Origin: Trachythela sp. YZ-2020 | Lineage: Eukaryota > Cnidaria > Anthozoa > Malacalcyonacea > Clavulariidae | Assembly (NCBI GenBank): GCA_016169945.1 | Contig: JADLSH010000099.1 | Location: 248,001-312,000, forward strand | Direction: 5' to 3' | DNA: 64,000 nucleotides | Part shown: positions 10,873 through 21,318 of the stretch, in pieces | Numbering within the stretch: the stretch's first letter is position 1 | How the letters are laid out: the number at the start of each line of letters is the position of its first letter | Program-made: the position numbers and the translations under genes | The notes under the pieces: model-generated | What the model was told of the DNA's origin: nothing | Seen by the model: the letters and a program-made list of their open reading frames with translations, nothing else | Database searches by the model: none

Positions 10873-11646
10873 AATTATATATACGGTCACCTTACGTACC
10901 AAGAAATGAGTAAATTTAGATAACAATCTGGAAGCAAAAATGTCACAATATTTGGAGATTTTTGGAAGAATATTTTGTGAAAAAGAAGGAAATTTTGAGT
11001 TATAAAGAAGAAAATTAATGCTGGGGAGTGGAACAACTGGCCTTGGTAGCTAAAACTGGGTTGCAACGCTGAGGTAAAAAATACTGATTCTAAATATGTC
11101 TGTTCAGGTCAAAAAAGGATAATTAAGCAGATGTGTCAGATACTATAGATTGGGACACCATTCGGACACAGTGTTTCATATATGAAAATTCGAGCTCTGT
11201 TTCCCATTTCTGGTAGCAATGATAGCCGCAAAAGGCAAGAAGTGCGTCTCATTTCCCAACTTGGCACCATTCATCCACTCGGCATTAATGAGCGCTTCTC
11301 TTACATTTAACTCCTATCTGTTTATGCCTGCCATCACCAGATACTTTACATCTCACCTCATCTCATACTTAGTTCCTTAATTTCGCTCGAAACGTCGAAG
11401 TTCTTATTATACAAAACAGTCATCCGCCGAATTTCTGTTACACTCTACCCACACTGGCACCGCACGTTGGAGATATTTGAACGCATATATACCAACAAAG
11501 GTCAATAATTAAGACACAATCCACAGTAGCTTACTTTTGCTTGCCAACAATACTGGACCCTCACATTTGAGAAATCTTTACAGAGTACGTCAGCATATAG
11601 CCAAGTATTACTAAATTTTACAAAAAAAATTCAAAATCTATTTTAG
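10873..11646. other. Unrecognised sequence
   Basis: No domain, splice-bounded exon or repeat end was identified with confidence. A stretch near 11380-11410 (CGCTCGAAACGTCGAAG) looks like non-coding tail sequence seen next to Penelope-like elements, but this is not strong enough to call. Confidence 0.35.
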
Positions 11647-12356
11647 ACTCTTTCTATCTTCCATGCACCGTGCGATAGTAAACCTTGGCCAGAAATTATA
11701 CCTGTTGCGAAGGGGAAGAGTTTAGCTCCAGATTCGAAACTTTCCATAGCAGATAGACAACATTCACCCGAGAATGAGGAGGATCAAATACGATCAATTG
11801 TTAAAAATATTAATACTTGTAGTAGACCTTCACTCGAGTAAGTGTTTAAGTTAAATATATACTAGTTTCATAGCTATAAAACAATGTTTCTATGTTTGCT
11901 CTCTTTTGGAAAACATGACTATGAACAATGTTTCCAGGTTTGCGCTCTTTTGGAAAACATGGCTATGGAACAATGTTTCCAGGTTTGCTCACCTTTGGCA
12001 CAGTTGGCTGGGAAACAATGTTTCCTGGCTTGGCCACATTTGATACATGTATGCAACATTTCATTTACTGTTGTAGAGACGTATTATCAAAAAGATCAAC
12101 TAACAGTGCACTTAGTTCAACAACGATTATTAAACGAGGGATTCCAACTGGAAACAAAAAGAACGCAAAAAATGACGAAGCTCTTCCGAATGACGAAGTG
12201 GAGCTACATGTAGAAGAGGAAAGTGCTGACTCAGCAGTGTATTTGGATGTCCTGACCGATGGCTCTTGCTCAGTCTGCAAGTTATTTACAAAAAAGTCAG
12301 CTATATCTTTATTGAGTATAATTTCAGTAGTAAATAATGCCATTCAAGTGTTTTGA
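11647..12356 (+). CDS. Unrecognised two-exon coding stretch
   Basis: An open stretch at 11647-11837 is bounded by TTTTAG before it and GTAAGT after it and ends in phase 2. A second stretch begins after TTGTAG at 12077 in exactly the phase needed, giving a joined frame through PSLEDVLSKRSTNS and on to an acidic region (VEEESADSAVY). The frame stays open to a stop at 12356, but the last part (after about 12300) runs into a palindromic repeat and may not be exonic. The composition (Ser, Lys, Glu, Asp rich) suggests a disordered protein segment. I do not recognise the family. No start codon or upstream exon was found, so it may be a gene remnant. The intron holds a 45-bp minisatellite. Confidence 0.35.
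11883..12040 (+). repeat. 45-bp minisatellite, about 3.5 units
   Basis: Units start with CAATGTTTC at 11883, 11927, 11972 and 12017 and run through TTGGAAAACATGGCTATGGAA or a diverged form. The units are 44-45 bp and diverge toward the right. Confidence 0.8.
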
Positions 12357-12420
12357 TTGGTAATTGGCTGAGCAGTAAATCTGAGGCATTATTTACTAGC
12401 CGGAGTAGTAAATAATGCTT
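12328..12420. repeat. Palindromic repeat with AGTAAATAATGC motif
   Basis: AGTAAATAATGCC at about 12330 is repeated in reverse near 12390 (GGCATTATTTACT) and again forward at 12407-12418. The motif sits directly upstream of the Crypton-like first exon and may be its element's end or promoter. Confidence 0.5.
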
Positions 12421-12430
12421 TTCTTTCAAA

Positions 12431-12548
12431 ATGGCTTCCCAAAGTCGTTTTGTTGTGACTTCTCTCCATGAAATTAAAGAAATAAAGGATAATGCAGTTC
12501 CAGAAGACACAAAACTAGCAACAAAATATGGGGTTAAACTTTTTAAAG
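12431..12548 (+). pseudogene. Crypton/KIAA1958-like first exon, solo
   Basis: Thirty-nine codons start at ATG, read MASQSRFVVTSLHEI and VPEDTKLATKYGVKLFK, and end before GTAATA. The pattern of a short lead, an acidic helix, then V/TPExTKxATKYGxxxF is the N-terminal helix region of the DUF3504 / KIAA1958-like tyrosine-recombinase (Crypton-derived) proteins, as far as I can recall. No catalytic exon follows; a LINE fragment begins about 200 bp downstream. A paralogous exon occurs at 15741-15600 on the other strand. Confidence 0.45.
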
Positions 12549-12734
12549 GTAATAAATGTTTTTGCAATTAATTTGACAAATTTAAAACTTACGAGTGACA
12601 AGCAAAGAGCGGCAAATTGCCGTGAAGTCAACATCTCTGGCCATAGCAAATAAGGGCGGGAGGTGGGCGGGAAGCGGGAGGAGACGGAGCAGGATGGGGG
12701 AGTCATGCGAGGGCGGGAGAAGAATGAGGGACGT

Positions 12735-13360
12735 TACGTTTTTTAATGATAGATAGATTAGATATATAGATAGATAGATTATTTTAATCAAATCACATTG
12801 CAGCTATAAGCTGAATTGCGTGAGTTATTACAACCAATGAGAAATTACAAGTATTAAAATTAAGTATGTACAAGTGACATTAAAAGTTAAAAGATATATT
12901 AATACACAAAGCTAAAAGTCGAGTTCTACGTATCATATATATTACTAATAGAGATAATAATTTAAGAAACGTTGTGTTTTTGTAAGCTATGACATCAAGC
13001 TTTCTTTGGTGCCTGAGCAAATCAATAATCAATAAAAGGAATTAAATAATTGAGCCTACAGGTGGGATTGCATAAAATTTAAAATTTTCTTGAACAAACG
13101 TTCTCTTCTGATGTTCGTCAACTGACTTAATTTATTCGAGATAAGGCATCATCGCACCGGATGCCTGGAAAAATACAACCAAGGCTCTCTCTGCACTCGC
13201 CCAATTCATCACGGAGATATTTCGGTAAGGGCATGATGGAAAGCCGACAAGCATAGTCCAAAGTTGACTTAATACACCTACAATAGTAACAATAATGTTC
13301 AGCTGGTGGTAATTCCGCCTGCTGCACTGCACCAAGAAGTAAATAAGTTTTCACCGACTT
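12735..13360 (-). pseudogene. LINE 3' end fragment (CR1/jockey-like)
   Basis: On the minus strand, 13354-13127 encodes a typical C-terminal LINE reverse-transcriptase segment: an Ile-Lys-Ser-x-Leu-Asp-Tyr-Ala-Cys block, LPKYL, then CIFPGIRCDDAL. It is followed in frame by a few more family-like residues (LTNIRRERLFKK) and then non-coding sequence. The copy ends in a CTAT-type microsatellite at 12740-12785, which is the usual 3' tail of such elements. It is strongly 5' truncated and dead. Confidence 0.65.
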
Positions 13361-14154
13361 TTCTTTTCTGGATTTAATGACTTTTTAGTCCCTTTTTAAG
13401 CAAACTATCAAAAATCAGAACCAAACAATGTTGACTATTCACTATTTTAACTGGCATTAAACTTTATCGTCAGTCATGACAGTCATCGGAGGCATTTTTT
13501 AGTCCTTTTTAATGTCTATAAATGGCATTCGACTTACATCCGCAGGTGGTTGGAGTTCTGTTGGCGTGTTTCCACATTCAAGGAAATTTCCTTTTTTAAG
13601 GATATTTTGACTGAAAAAAGGAGTTTCAAGGAAATCTAAGGAATTTTGAGTAACTGAATTGTACTGAATTGTTTTGAAGATTCTTTGTATAAAAAAACTC
13701 TTTTGCAGCCTATGAGCAAGTCAGTAGGATCTACAATGACTACAATGAACAATTAACTTGCTCTGTACTGTTCAATGTTTCCTTTGGGTCCCTTTGAAGT
13801 TGACCACCAAGCGCTAAATGTACCACGTGACTATGTACCATGTACCACGACCGCGGCAAAGCGTGGCAGTGCTAGTAAATACTCATTAAATGTCCTTAAG
13901 ACAAAGCTACAAAACGTGGTATTACAAAATCAATAGGTTACAAAATTGCCACAAAGTTTCGGCGTATTAGCTGTTAAACTCGATCCCAGTCATGAGCAAA
14001 ATTAGATAGGACGGCTTAATCTATTATAGCAACATAGCCAAGTTAGTAGAAAAAGGGCGAGAGGCGGGAGACAATTCGCAAAAAGGTACGGGAGGCAGAA
14101 GAGGAGGTACGGAAGGCGGGAGATGTTGACACCCCTGTGCCCCCCCCCCCCCAC

Positions 14155-14331
14155 TCTCAACTGTAGCGTCGAACTGAGAACGATGCAAAAATACTTGACC
14201 TGTCATCTTATAACTTCACGCCAGATGACTGCAATGCACTCGCTAAAACGTTATCATACGATGCTTACTTTAAGGAAGTTCGTTTCAACGACTGTTTACT
14301 GAGTGAAGATGCTTCCAAAATGCTATTATAC
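14155..14331 (+). pseudogene. LRRC45: LRRC45 exon 1 fragment (duplicate)
   Basis: These 177 bp align without a gap to 36862-37038 in exon 1 of the intact LRRC45 gene; about 160 positions agree by eye. The copy starts at TCTCAACTG, directly after a C-run, and stops just before a long CT microsatellite. The second codon after the start of similarity has become TAG (CAG in the parent). Beyond it the frame is open and reads KILDLSSYNFTPDDCNALAK like the parent. No introns of the parent fall in this interval, so retrocopy and DNA duplication cannot be told apart. The same-strand position 22 kb upstream of the parent suggests a local DNA event. Confidence 0.9.
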
Positions 14332-14344
14332 CAGCCTAGTCCCA

Positions 14345-14346
<2 letters not shown>

Positions 14347-14421
<75 letters not shown>
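14347..14421. repeat. CT microsatellite
   Basis: A nearly pure (CT)n tract of about 75 bp with one interruption (CTTC). It separates the LRRC45 fragment from a LINE fragment. Confidence 0.95.
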
Positions 14422-14424
<3 letters not shown>

Positions 14425-14461
14425 CCGTTAAATATTTTAATATCCAGCAATTGCTTTAATC

Positions 14462-15345
14462 CTGGGGGACTGCATGTGCATTACCGTGTAACTGCATTAC
14501 TAGAAATCACCGATAGGCTATATCATAACATTGATATTGGGGAGTTAAACGGAGTCGTCTTTCTTGATCTTAAGAAGGCATTCGACACAGTTACTCAACA
14601 AATACTACTAAATAAACTTAGCTGTTACGGTATAACGGGGACTGCCCACAAATGGTTTTCATCACACTTATCGAATCTTTCACAGTATTGCCAGGTAAAT
14701 GGAAATATCTCTCGAGCGTCAAACATGATCAGTGAAATACCACAGGGGTCAATTCAGTCTTGGTCCCTTGTTATTCCTACTGTATATAAATGACCTCCCA
14801 ATTGCTTAAATAATGCTAAGTGTAACATGTTTACTGGTGATACCCAAATTGATAGATCTAGTAATGACATAAATACTGTCACCAATGCACTAAATAATGA
14901 CTTAAAAAAATTTATCTGACTGGTTGACTGCAAATAAACTCAGTCTAAACACTCAGAAAACAGAATATAATTATGATTATAGGATCTTATCAATGACTAA
15001 ATTTAATAGAAACAGATCCTCCAATCTATCTTGGTACAGAAAAAATTAAACGAGTTAAAACGATTAAGTCATTGGGTCTAATGCTAGATGAGACGTTAAG
15101 TTGGAATGAACAGGCGAATGCAATAACAGCTAAAACAAACAAACGTTTTAATGTACTAAGAAAGTTAAGAGAATTCTTAGACCTTAAAACTTTACTAATT
15201 GCTTATAAAACATTAGTACAACCATACTTTGAATACTGTTCAAAGGTATGGGGCGGCCTCGGCTGATCACTACAGCGTTTACAAAACAGAGCTGCGCGTA
15301 TTATTACTAAGTGTGGATATGATGTCCGTTCCCATGTTCTTCTAC
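14462..15345 (+). pseudogene. LINE reverse transcriptase, broken
   Basis: The first segment (to 14793) has reverse-transcriptase motif A (VVFLDLKKAFDTV) and the PQGS block. A frameshift follows, and the catalytic FADDT motif appears as FTGDT, so the second Ala-Asp of the box is lost. A further segment at 15072-15266 has the family's C-terminal blocks (LGLMLDETLSW, LVQPYFEYCSKVW). Several stops and frameshifts separate these parts. This is a dead jockey/CR1-type non-LTR retrotransposon, 5' truncated. Confidence 0.8.
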
Positions 15346-15349
15346 AACA

Positions 15350-15464
15350 TCTAATTAACAATTAGACAACGAGTCCGAGTTGTCTATGAGCGAATAGTCA
15401 ACGAAGGCGAAGCCTGAGTCGACTGATTCGCTCACAGACAACGAGGACGAGTTGTCTAATTGTT
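15350..15464. mobile_element. Small palindromic MITE, ACAATTAGAC ends
   Basis: It begins AACAATTAGACAACGAG and ends CGAGTTGTCTAATTGTT, with internal inverted repeats around GCGAATAGTCAACGAAGGCG. It abuts the next element's terminal repeat without a spacer. A unit of similar design occurs at 62617-62725. Confidence 0.7.
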
Positions 15465-15856
15465 TTAGTATACACCTTGTATAGATATATTAATTTCGAG
15501 AAAATAATCCATACACCGTGTAATTTTTAAAATAATTTAATTCAGTTGTGTTATTTAACCACTCGTGAGCTGCAAGTAAAAGCAGATTTATTAATAAAAT
15601 ACGGTTTCTATTTCGTTCCTTGCCATTAATAATATTCATGCCATATTTTGTGGCCTTTTTAGTTTTCTCAGGGGTAGAATTTTCTATCAAACTCTCCAAA
15701 AATTCCTCCGAAACGTCTGCAAAACGAGAGTTTACTGCCATATTTTTTCAGGTTTGTTTTCATTTTTCCCAAACGTTGTCCATCACGAATGGTCAACGGT
15801 TGAGTAGCCAATCAGAATGTAGGATTTGTAATGGACAATGGTTGGGTGTATACTAA
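15465..15856 (-). mobile_element. Element with TTAGTATACACC ends and Crypton-like exon
   Basis: The perfect 12-bp terminal inverted repeats TTAGTATACACC (15465-15476) and GGTGTATACTAA (15845-15856) bound a 392-bp unit. Its minus strand has an open frame from 15741 that starts MAVNSRFADVSEEFLE and continues TPEKTKKATKYGMNI. This is the same Crypton/KIAA1958-like N-terminal pattern as at 12431. The frame runs on to 15490 without a catalytic domain. The unit looks like an internally deleted transposon that keeps its first exon. Confidence 0.6.
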
Positions 15857-15859
15857 ACC

Positions 15860-16920
15860 TTAATAACCTGGAGACTCGAAGGAACCAGCAACTTGCTACA
15901 CTAATGTTTAAGGTCAGAAATTCAATGGTTCCAAGCTCCATATCAAACTTATTTCAAAGAACCGACGATGTACACAATTACCCCGACAAATCTCAGCGTG
16001 TAAACGTACCTTAAATAACTATACGACAAACACGAGTAGAGTTTTTACTGTCGAGTACTATGATACTTTCAGCTACATCTTATACAGTATGTATAATAAA
16101 AAATCTAACGGTAATCGGTTATAATGTTTAAGCAGTCTGGTTTAACGATACTTGTGAATTAACCACACATGCTTTTACTGAAATCTAGCACAGGGTCGTA
16201 GGAACCGGGGAGGGGAATTTGTGAGAAAAATTTGAAATTGATTGCAGTTAACCGTTTCACTTACAATTATTGAACAGAACACTACTGATCAGTAACTAGC
16301 CTAACTTCTAAAACTTCTAGACAGTGGCGTACTGTACGGGGGGTGTACGGGGGTGTTACAACCCCGATTTTTAAAACAACTGTCGGTAAATTGACCTTCG
16401 TCGGTTAAACGTGGAATTTGAGAGTAACTTGGTCGGTAAATTTTAAAATTTCTAACAACCACCGGGCTGTCGGCAGTAATTTGCTCAGTCCAGGATTGTA
16501 CTTCTGTTCATACTCTATCTATCCAGTTCTTGCAGAACCAACTACAATCAACTCATCTGTAATAGTTTGTCGTTACTTTCACATCATGTATATATATAAC
16601 TAGGGATCCAAGGATTGTGCAAAGTTTCAAAGAGCCATAAGTTTTGAGGTAAACGAAAGTTAATATGGAAGCACTGAAGTACTCTGCGGCGAAGACATAA
16701 TTTACACCATAATTTACAAGTAAATGCAAGTAATGTTTCAGGAAAATCTCTCCTTGATCCTACAGATAAAGAATATTTCACAATTCGCCGTGGGAAGTGT
16801 ATGCGTATTTATTGCTGACGTAAATAGATGACTCATGCATGGAATTAGCTAGCAGTATTTGTGCCAAGATTGTCAAGTTCTCATGACATTTGTTTTTCGA
16901 AGGTCTATTATTACCATTTG
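15860..16920. other. Unrecognised sequence
   Basis: The first part (15860-16020) may continue the LINE tail that is interrupted by the two small elements, since its codons near 15900 resemble non-LTR C-terminal text. Beyond that no feature was recognised. Confidence 0.3.
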
Positions 16921-16924
16921 CGTT

Positions 16925-17556
16925 CAACCTTGAAGTTTGACGATTTTAACGCGTTTGTTTACTTTTCAAACATGAACGTTTGCTAACAAAACGTACACCT
17001 CTTGAAATATTAGATTTTGCGATTTTTTGGCGAAGTATGAATATGTTTTTGATCCTTACTTTATGATCCTTATATCTTTCATTCTATCTTGCAAAATAAC
17101 TTAAATTTTGCGAGCGTAACATTCGAAAATATGGAAAATTGCTTAAAACGTGGCAAACACGCGAACAAACATGCTTGTATTTTGCACAAACGTGGACATT
17201 TCTCACGCCAAACGTGGAACTTTCATTAGCCGAATTCATATTAGGGACGGGAAACTCGTCTTAGACGGGAAACTCGTCTGTGAAACCCGTGTGGATATGA
17301 ATTTAGGGACGGATTTAAGACGAGTTTCCGTCTAGATGGGATTCCCGTCTAACTTTCCCGTCCGTTTGGACCGGGAAAGTTTAGACGGAAACTCGTTCGA
17401 CCCCGGATTCATATTAGACGAGTTTTCCCGTCTAAGACGAGTTTCCCGTCTAACCCCTAATATGAATTCGGCTATTGTCAAAAGTGACACGGGGCGTGAC
17501 CAAACGTTCACATTTGAAAAGTAAACAAACGCATTAAATCGTCAAGCTTCAAGGTT
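16925..17556. mobile_element. Nested inverted-repeat element
   Basis: Outer arms: AACCTTGAAGTTTGACGATT at 16925 pairs with the complement ending at 17556. Inside lies a second, sharper element at 17228-17473. The outer pair has about 45 bp of close complementarity. Confidence 0.65.
17228..17473. mobile_element. MITE built of GACGGGAAACTCGTC repeats
   Basis: The terminal inverted repeats are AGCCGAATTCATATTAGGG and its complement. The interior has about eight copies of GACGGGAAACTCGTCT-like motifs in both orientations, so the unit can fold into many alternative hairpins. The short open frames here are by-products. Confidence 0.8.
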
Positions 17557-20500
17557 AATTATACCCATCAATTCAAGGTATACTGTAAGTTTAAATTAAC
17601 ACGACTATTGGGACTGCAGGCTTTGCAGAACGTTTATATGATCCCGTTTTATACCATAGAGGTTATAATATAAATCGGATACTATAGTCTACACTGTTTT
17701 GATAGATTACAGATCGAATACATGCAGTATATATATATATATATCCAGCCATCGACTTGCACAAGTTTATTGACATTGGCATTGCTATAGTTCATAAGGC
17801 TATAGTTGTATTTGAAATAATATAGCCTTTAAACTGCTACCACATTTACCTTCCTCGCATTTGAGATACAGTCTTGTCATAATCATAAGAGATATTTTGT
17901 CATAATCATAATTCTCGAAAGCAAATCTCAAATAATAATGCTCGGGAAGCGAAAATAAGTGAACTTCTACAATCCTTCCCGTTGATTATCCAGTACTGAA
18001 GGCAAGTTGGTAAGTCAGTTATAATGACTGATTTCTCTCCGGTTCATCGACATACTTATAGTTATACTATATATTGATAATTTGATATAATGATAATGTT
18101 CTTGTCGCTAGACTCGCTACACGGCACGCGTACGAATCTCGCAGTCACCTCGCGGCCACGCACTTGATAGCGCACGCGCATTTGTGATTGCACAAAAAAT
18201 CGCGTGTTCCGGGGGAAAGGTCGCCAATTTAATGTCAATTCAACGTCTTCAGCAAATGTTTCAAGTTCAATATAAAGACTCTAATTCAGCATAGTTTGTG
18301 TAAAGTCGCCATAAGATCAAAAGAATATTTAAAGAAAAATGTGAAGCCCTGTCTTGAAGCACTAAATCACTAAATGTTAATGAAATTTAAAAAGAAACAT
18401 AAATTGTATGCACCCCCCGGAAAGTTTACACTATGACTGAATGTCTGAATGTCTGACTGACTGACTGACTGATGTGAATTTTCGCCACTCATCACAATAC
18501 TGCAAAGTTTCAAAGAAACTTTGCACTAAAAAGGAACAAAACTAATTCACTGACGCTTGTAATTGTATACGGGGCGCATATTGTTTCAAAACTTGGGGAT
18601 GTGGTTGTAAAAAGTGCGTTAAAAATCTTGAATTCTTAGAATTCAATACTTCACAATTTTGATCAAAAATTCTCTCAGGAAGCACAGAAAATGCACTTCT
18701 GAGGTTTCAAAAAAGCAAAATTTTCCTGGAGTAGCATGCCCCCAGACCCCCAAGCTTCAGCCCCCCAATAACAATTTGCTGCCGACGGCACTGAACTAGC
18801 GCGACGGGCTAGTAACGTACGCTCGCTCTGTTTAGTAACTAACATCGCTCTTTTTGTCCACCGTCGTCGGGAAATTTTCGGTGAATTTCAGCCCCCCCCC
18901 CCAATCCGAAAAAGCTTCCTAAGGCACTGCTAGTCTGCTACCAGTCAACAACAAAACTCAAAAGTTTCCAAATCTGTGTAACTAAAGTCACGTTTTGAAT
19001 GTAAAAGGACCAAATGGCAAATGTTCTTCAGTAGTACAGTACAATTCAAATATCAGCCTTGATATTTAGACATGATATTTAGAACACAACTGTGCCAAAT
19101 AGTCTTTCCATGTTTCTAACGATTTAAACATAAATGGTCCATAGACCATACTCCATAGTCTTCCCAATATGCATATATCATTATTGTTCATGAACACGGC
19201 CACGTATTTACTTGGAATATACGAACCTCATATTTGTTGGAATAATTCGTTAGAATAATGATGATTATTAATGGTAAAGATAACATTTTGCGTCCTAACA
19301 TTAACAGGAAATGAATTTAATTCTAACTGTTAGCGTCTTTAGAACACAAGATTGGAAATCTTTATACTTATGCTCTGTACTTATGCTGAGTTCATGATTT
19401 CCGTTTAGGCGTAATTAACTATGGCGTTATTAGTCGCTGGGGCACCTGTGCCCACAGCGACTCTATCCATGTTTCGGCAAGCACTTTTGTCGAATGTTCG
19501 TTAGCCACAAAATGAACATTGCGTCATTATAAATCTGGACCGTCGAATGACTTTGAGCGCTCGTATCTTTGGCGCCCCTCATCCAAAACGGACGAAAATA
19601 CCGCCAATCGATTCATCTTTTCCGCCCGCGTATTTTATCCGCCCCCTAATTTTTTCCGCCCGATTATTTTATCGCCCATTTATATAATAACCACTCAATA
19701 AGCGGTTGCGTGACGCACGCTTGGAAACTTGTAGTGCGTAGCCACGACGGGACGGGTTTCCTGCGCGCTCGTGACGTAACCGTGTAGGAAGCCAAAGCGC
19801 CTGGGTACGAGCCTGGGCAAACCATATATAGTCAAACTACGGCAAGCACATGCGTGCTGGAAAATACCCGATAAATAAAAAAAAATTCAAAATAAATACT
19901 TCTACTCGTCGTATCGAAGCAAAACTTTCCACAAGAAATACACAGATAAAAAGCTAAATTTTCGAATGGAGAAGTCTATTGTCAAATCCAAGAAATAAAG
20001 AAGATATTAAAGATTGTTTGAGTTGAACTGGAGGTATGTTTGGGATTAAACTTTTAGTATTTTTGATTCTGTAATGTTTAGTCGCAACATAAGCCACTGT
20101 TAAAAAGGATTAAATTTTGTAAGGATTCCAATGGTGTTAGTTTCATTTACGGAATCTACATTGAAAAAGCGACTCTCGCAAACCTACTCAGGTTTACTCA
20201 GGTCGTAATTTCTAAATTATCTTTACGTGAAAGAAATGTAAGTCATGTAAGCCAAGTATGTTACAATCACACTCAGAAAAATATTTGCCGAATGCCTATA
20301 GCTGTAGCATGCACTGTCAAAATGTGTTAATTACGAAAAAGCCTATATCATTACCCCAGTGACTAAACGAGCGTATTGTTTATTAGACATTTCTGGTCAC
20401 ATATTTCAGATACAAATATAAAACATGTATGTACGTCATCTTTTGGAGCCAAAGTGGATCCTTGCACCACAAGCTTTAGAGTATGATTTGTACATATTAA

Positions 20501-21238
20501 ATGAGCTGAACTTGGTGGTTGGCGGGGTGGTGAATGGCCCGGTAATTATTTAACCGGTTGAAGATGGGTTATATAGTTTTTTGATACACGTGCACTGATT
20601 TAATTTTATACCGACTCAGAGCGCGTCATTTGGAAGCGCATTCGAAACTCCAAACTTAATTATTGACGTTCAATTTGAGCATGCCACACATTACATTTAC
20701 ATCAATTCTACAGACTCTTGATGATAATAACAATTGAGTGCTTGAAAAAAGCTAGTACAATATATATTTTATACTTGTGGTTCTACTTAGAACGTCCAAA
20801 ACATCCCTTCTCGTTTTTAAAGCGACAAAAGCGATAAATATAAGTAAACTGCGGGTTTCTACAAGAACTACTCAATATGTTGATCTAAATATTACGCTTT
20901 GACCATCTGCGTTACTTCCTGATCGCGCTCATATGATTTCATCGTCATAAGTAAGAACTTAAAGATGCATTATGCAGACCAGTTGTATAAAAAGAAACTA
21001 ATGTACAAAGTCATATCAATTTTTATGTATCCTAACATATCTATATGTTTTCTTAAATTTATATTCTAGAAATCGCGAAATCCGTTAGGTCCCCGTTACT
21101 TTTACAACTCTCATAGGTAAGAGTAATAGTGTACAAGAATACAGTGATTCTAATCTCATCGTTACTTGCCCATCGTAAGATAGAAAATCGACCACATTCT
21201 GTACGATGTAAGCGTCCGTTTCATCTTCTTCCTTCCGA
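17557..21238. other. Long region without recognised genes
   Basis: Nothing coding was recognised. A TGAC microsatellite lies at 18447-18472. A C-rich stretch at 18720-18910 looks like old repeat sequence. The segment 21079-21238 is probably downstream flank of the NLR gene. Confidence 0.4.
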
Positions 21239-21244
21239 TTTATT
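21239..21244 (-). other. Polyadenylation signal of NLR gene
   Basis: AATAAA on the minus strand, about 75 bases past the stop codon at 21319. It is a plausible signal for a short 3' untranslated region. Confidence 0.5.
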
Positions 21245-21318
21245 CAACTTCGTGAAAAGTATTGTTTTAACGTTATGAGTAAAGTCTTTTTGACCAAAAA
21301 GGAATTAACTTTTTGTCG

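Noticed and set aside
11360..11420. Penelope-like 3' tail
   Set aside because: Only a short word (GAAACGTCGAAG) looked familiar, and no coding part is attached.
14265..14450. Arg-Glu repeat protein
   Set aside because: Translation of the CT microsatellite plus the LRRC45 fragment on the wrong strand.
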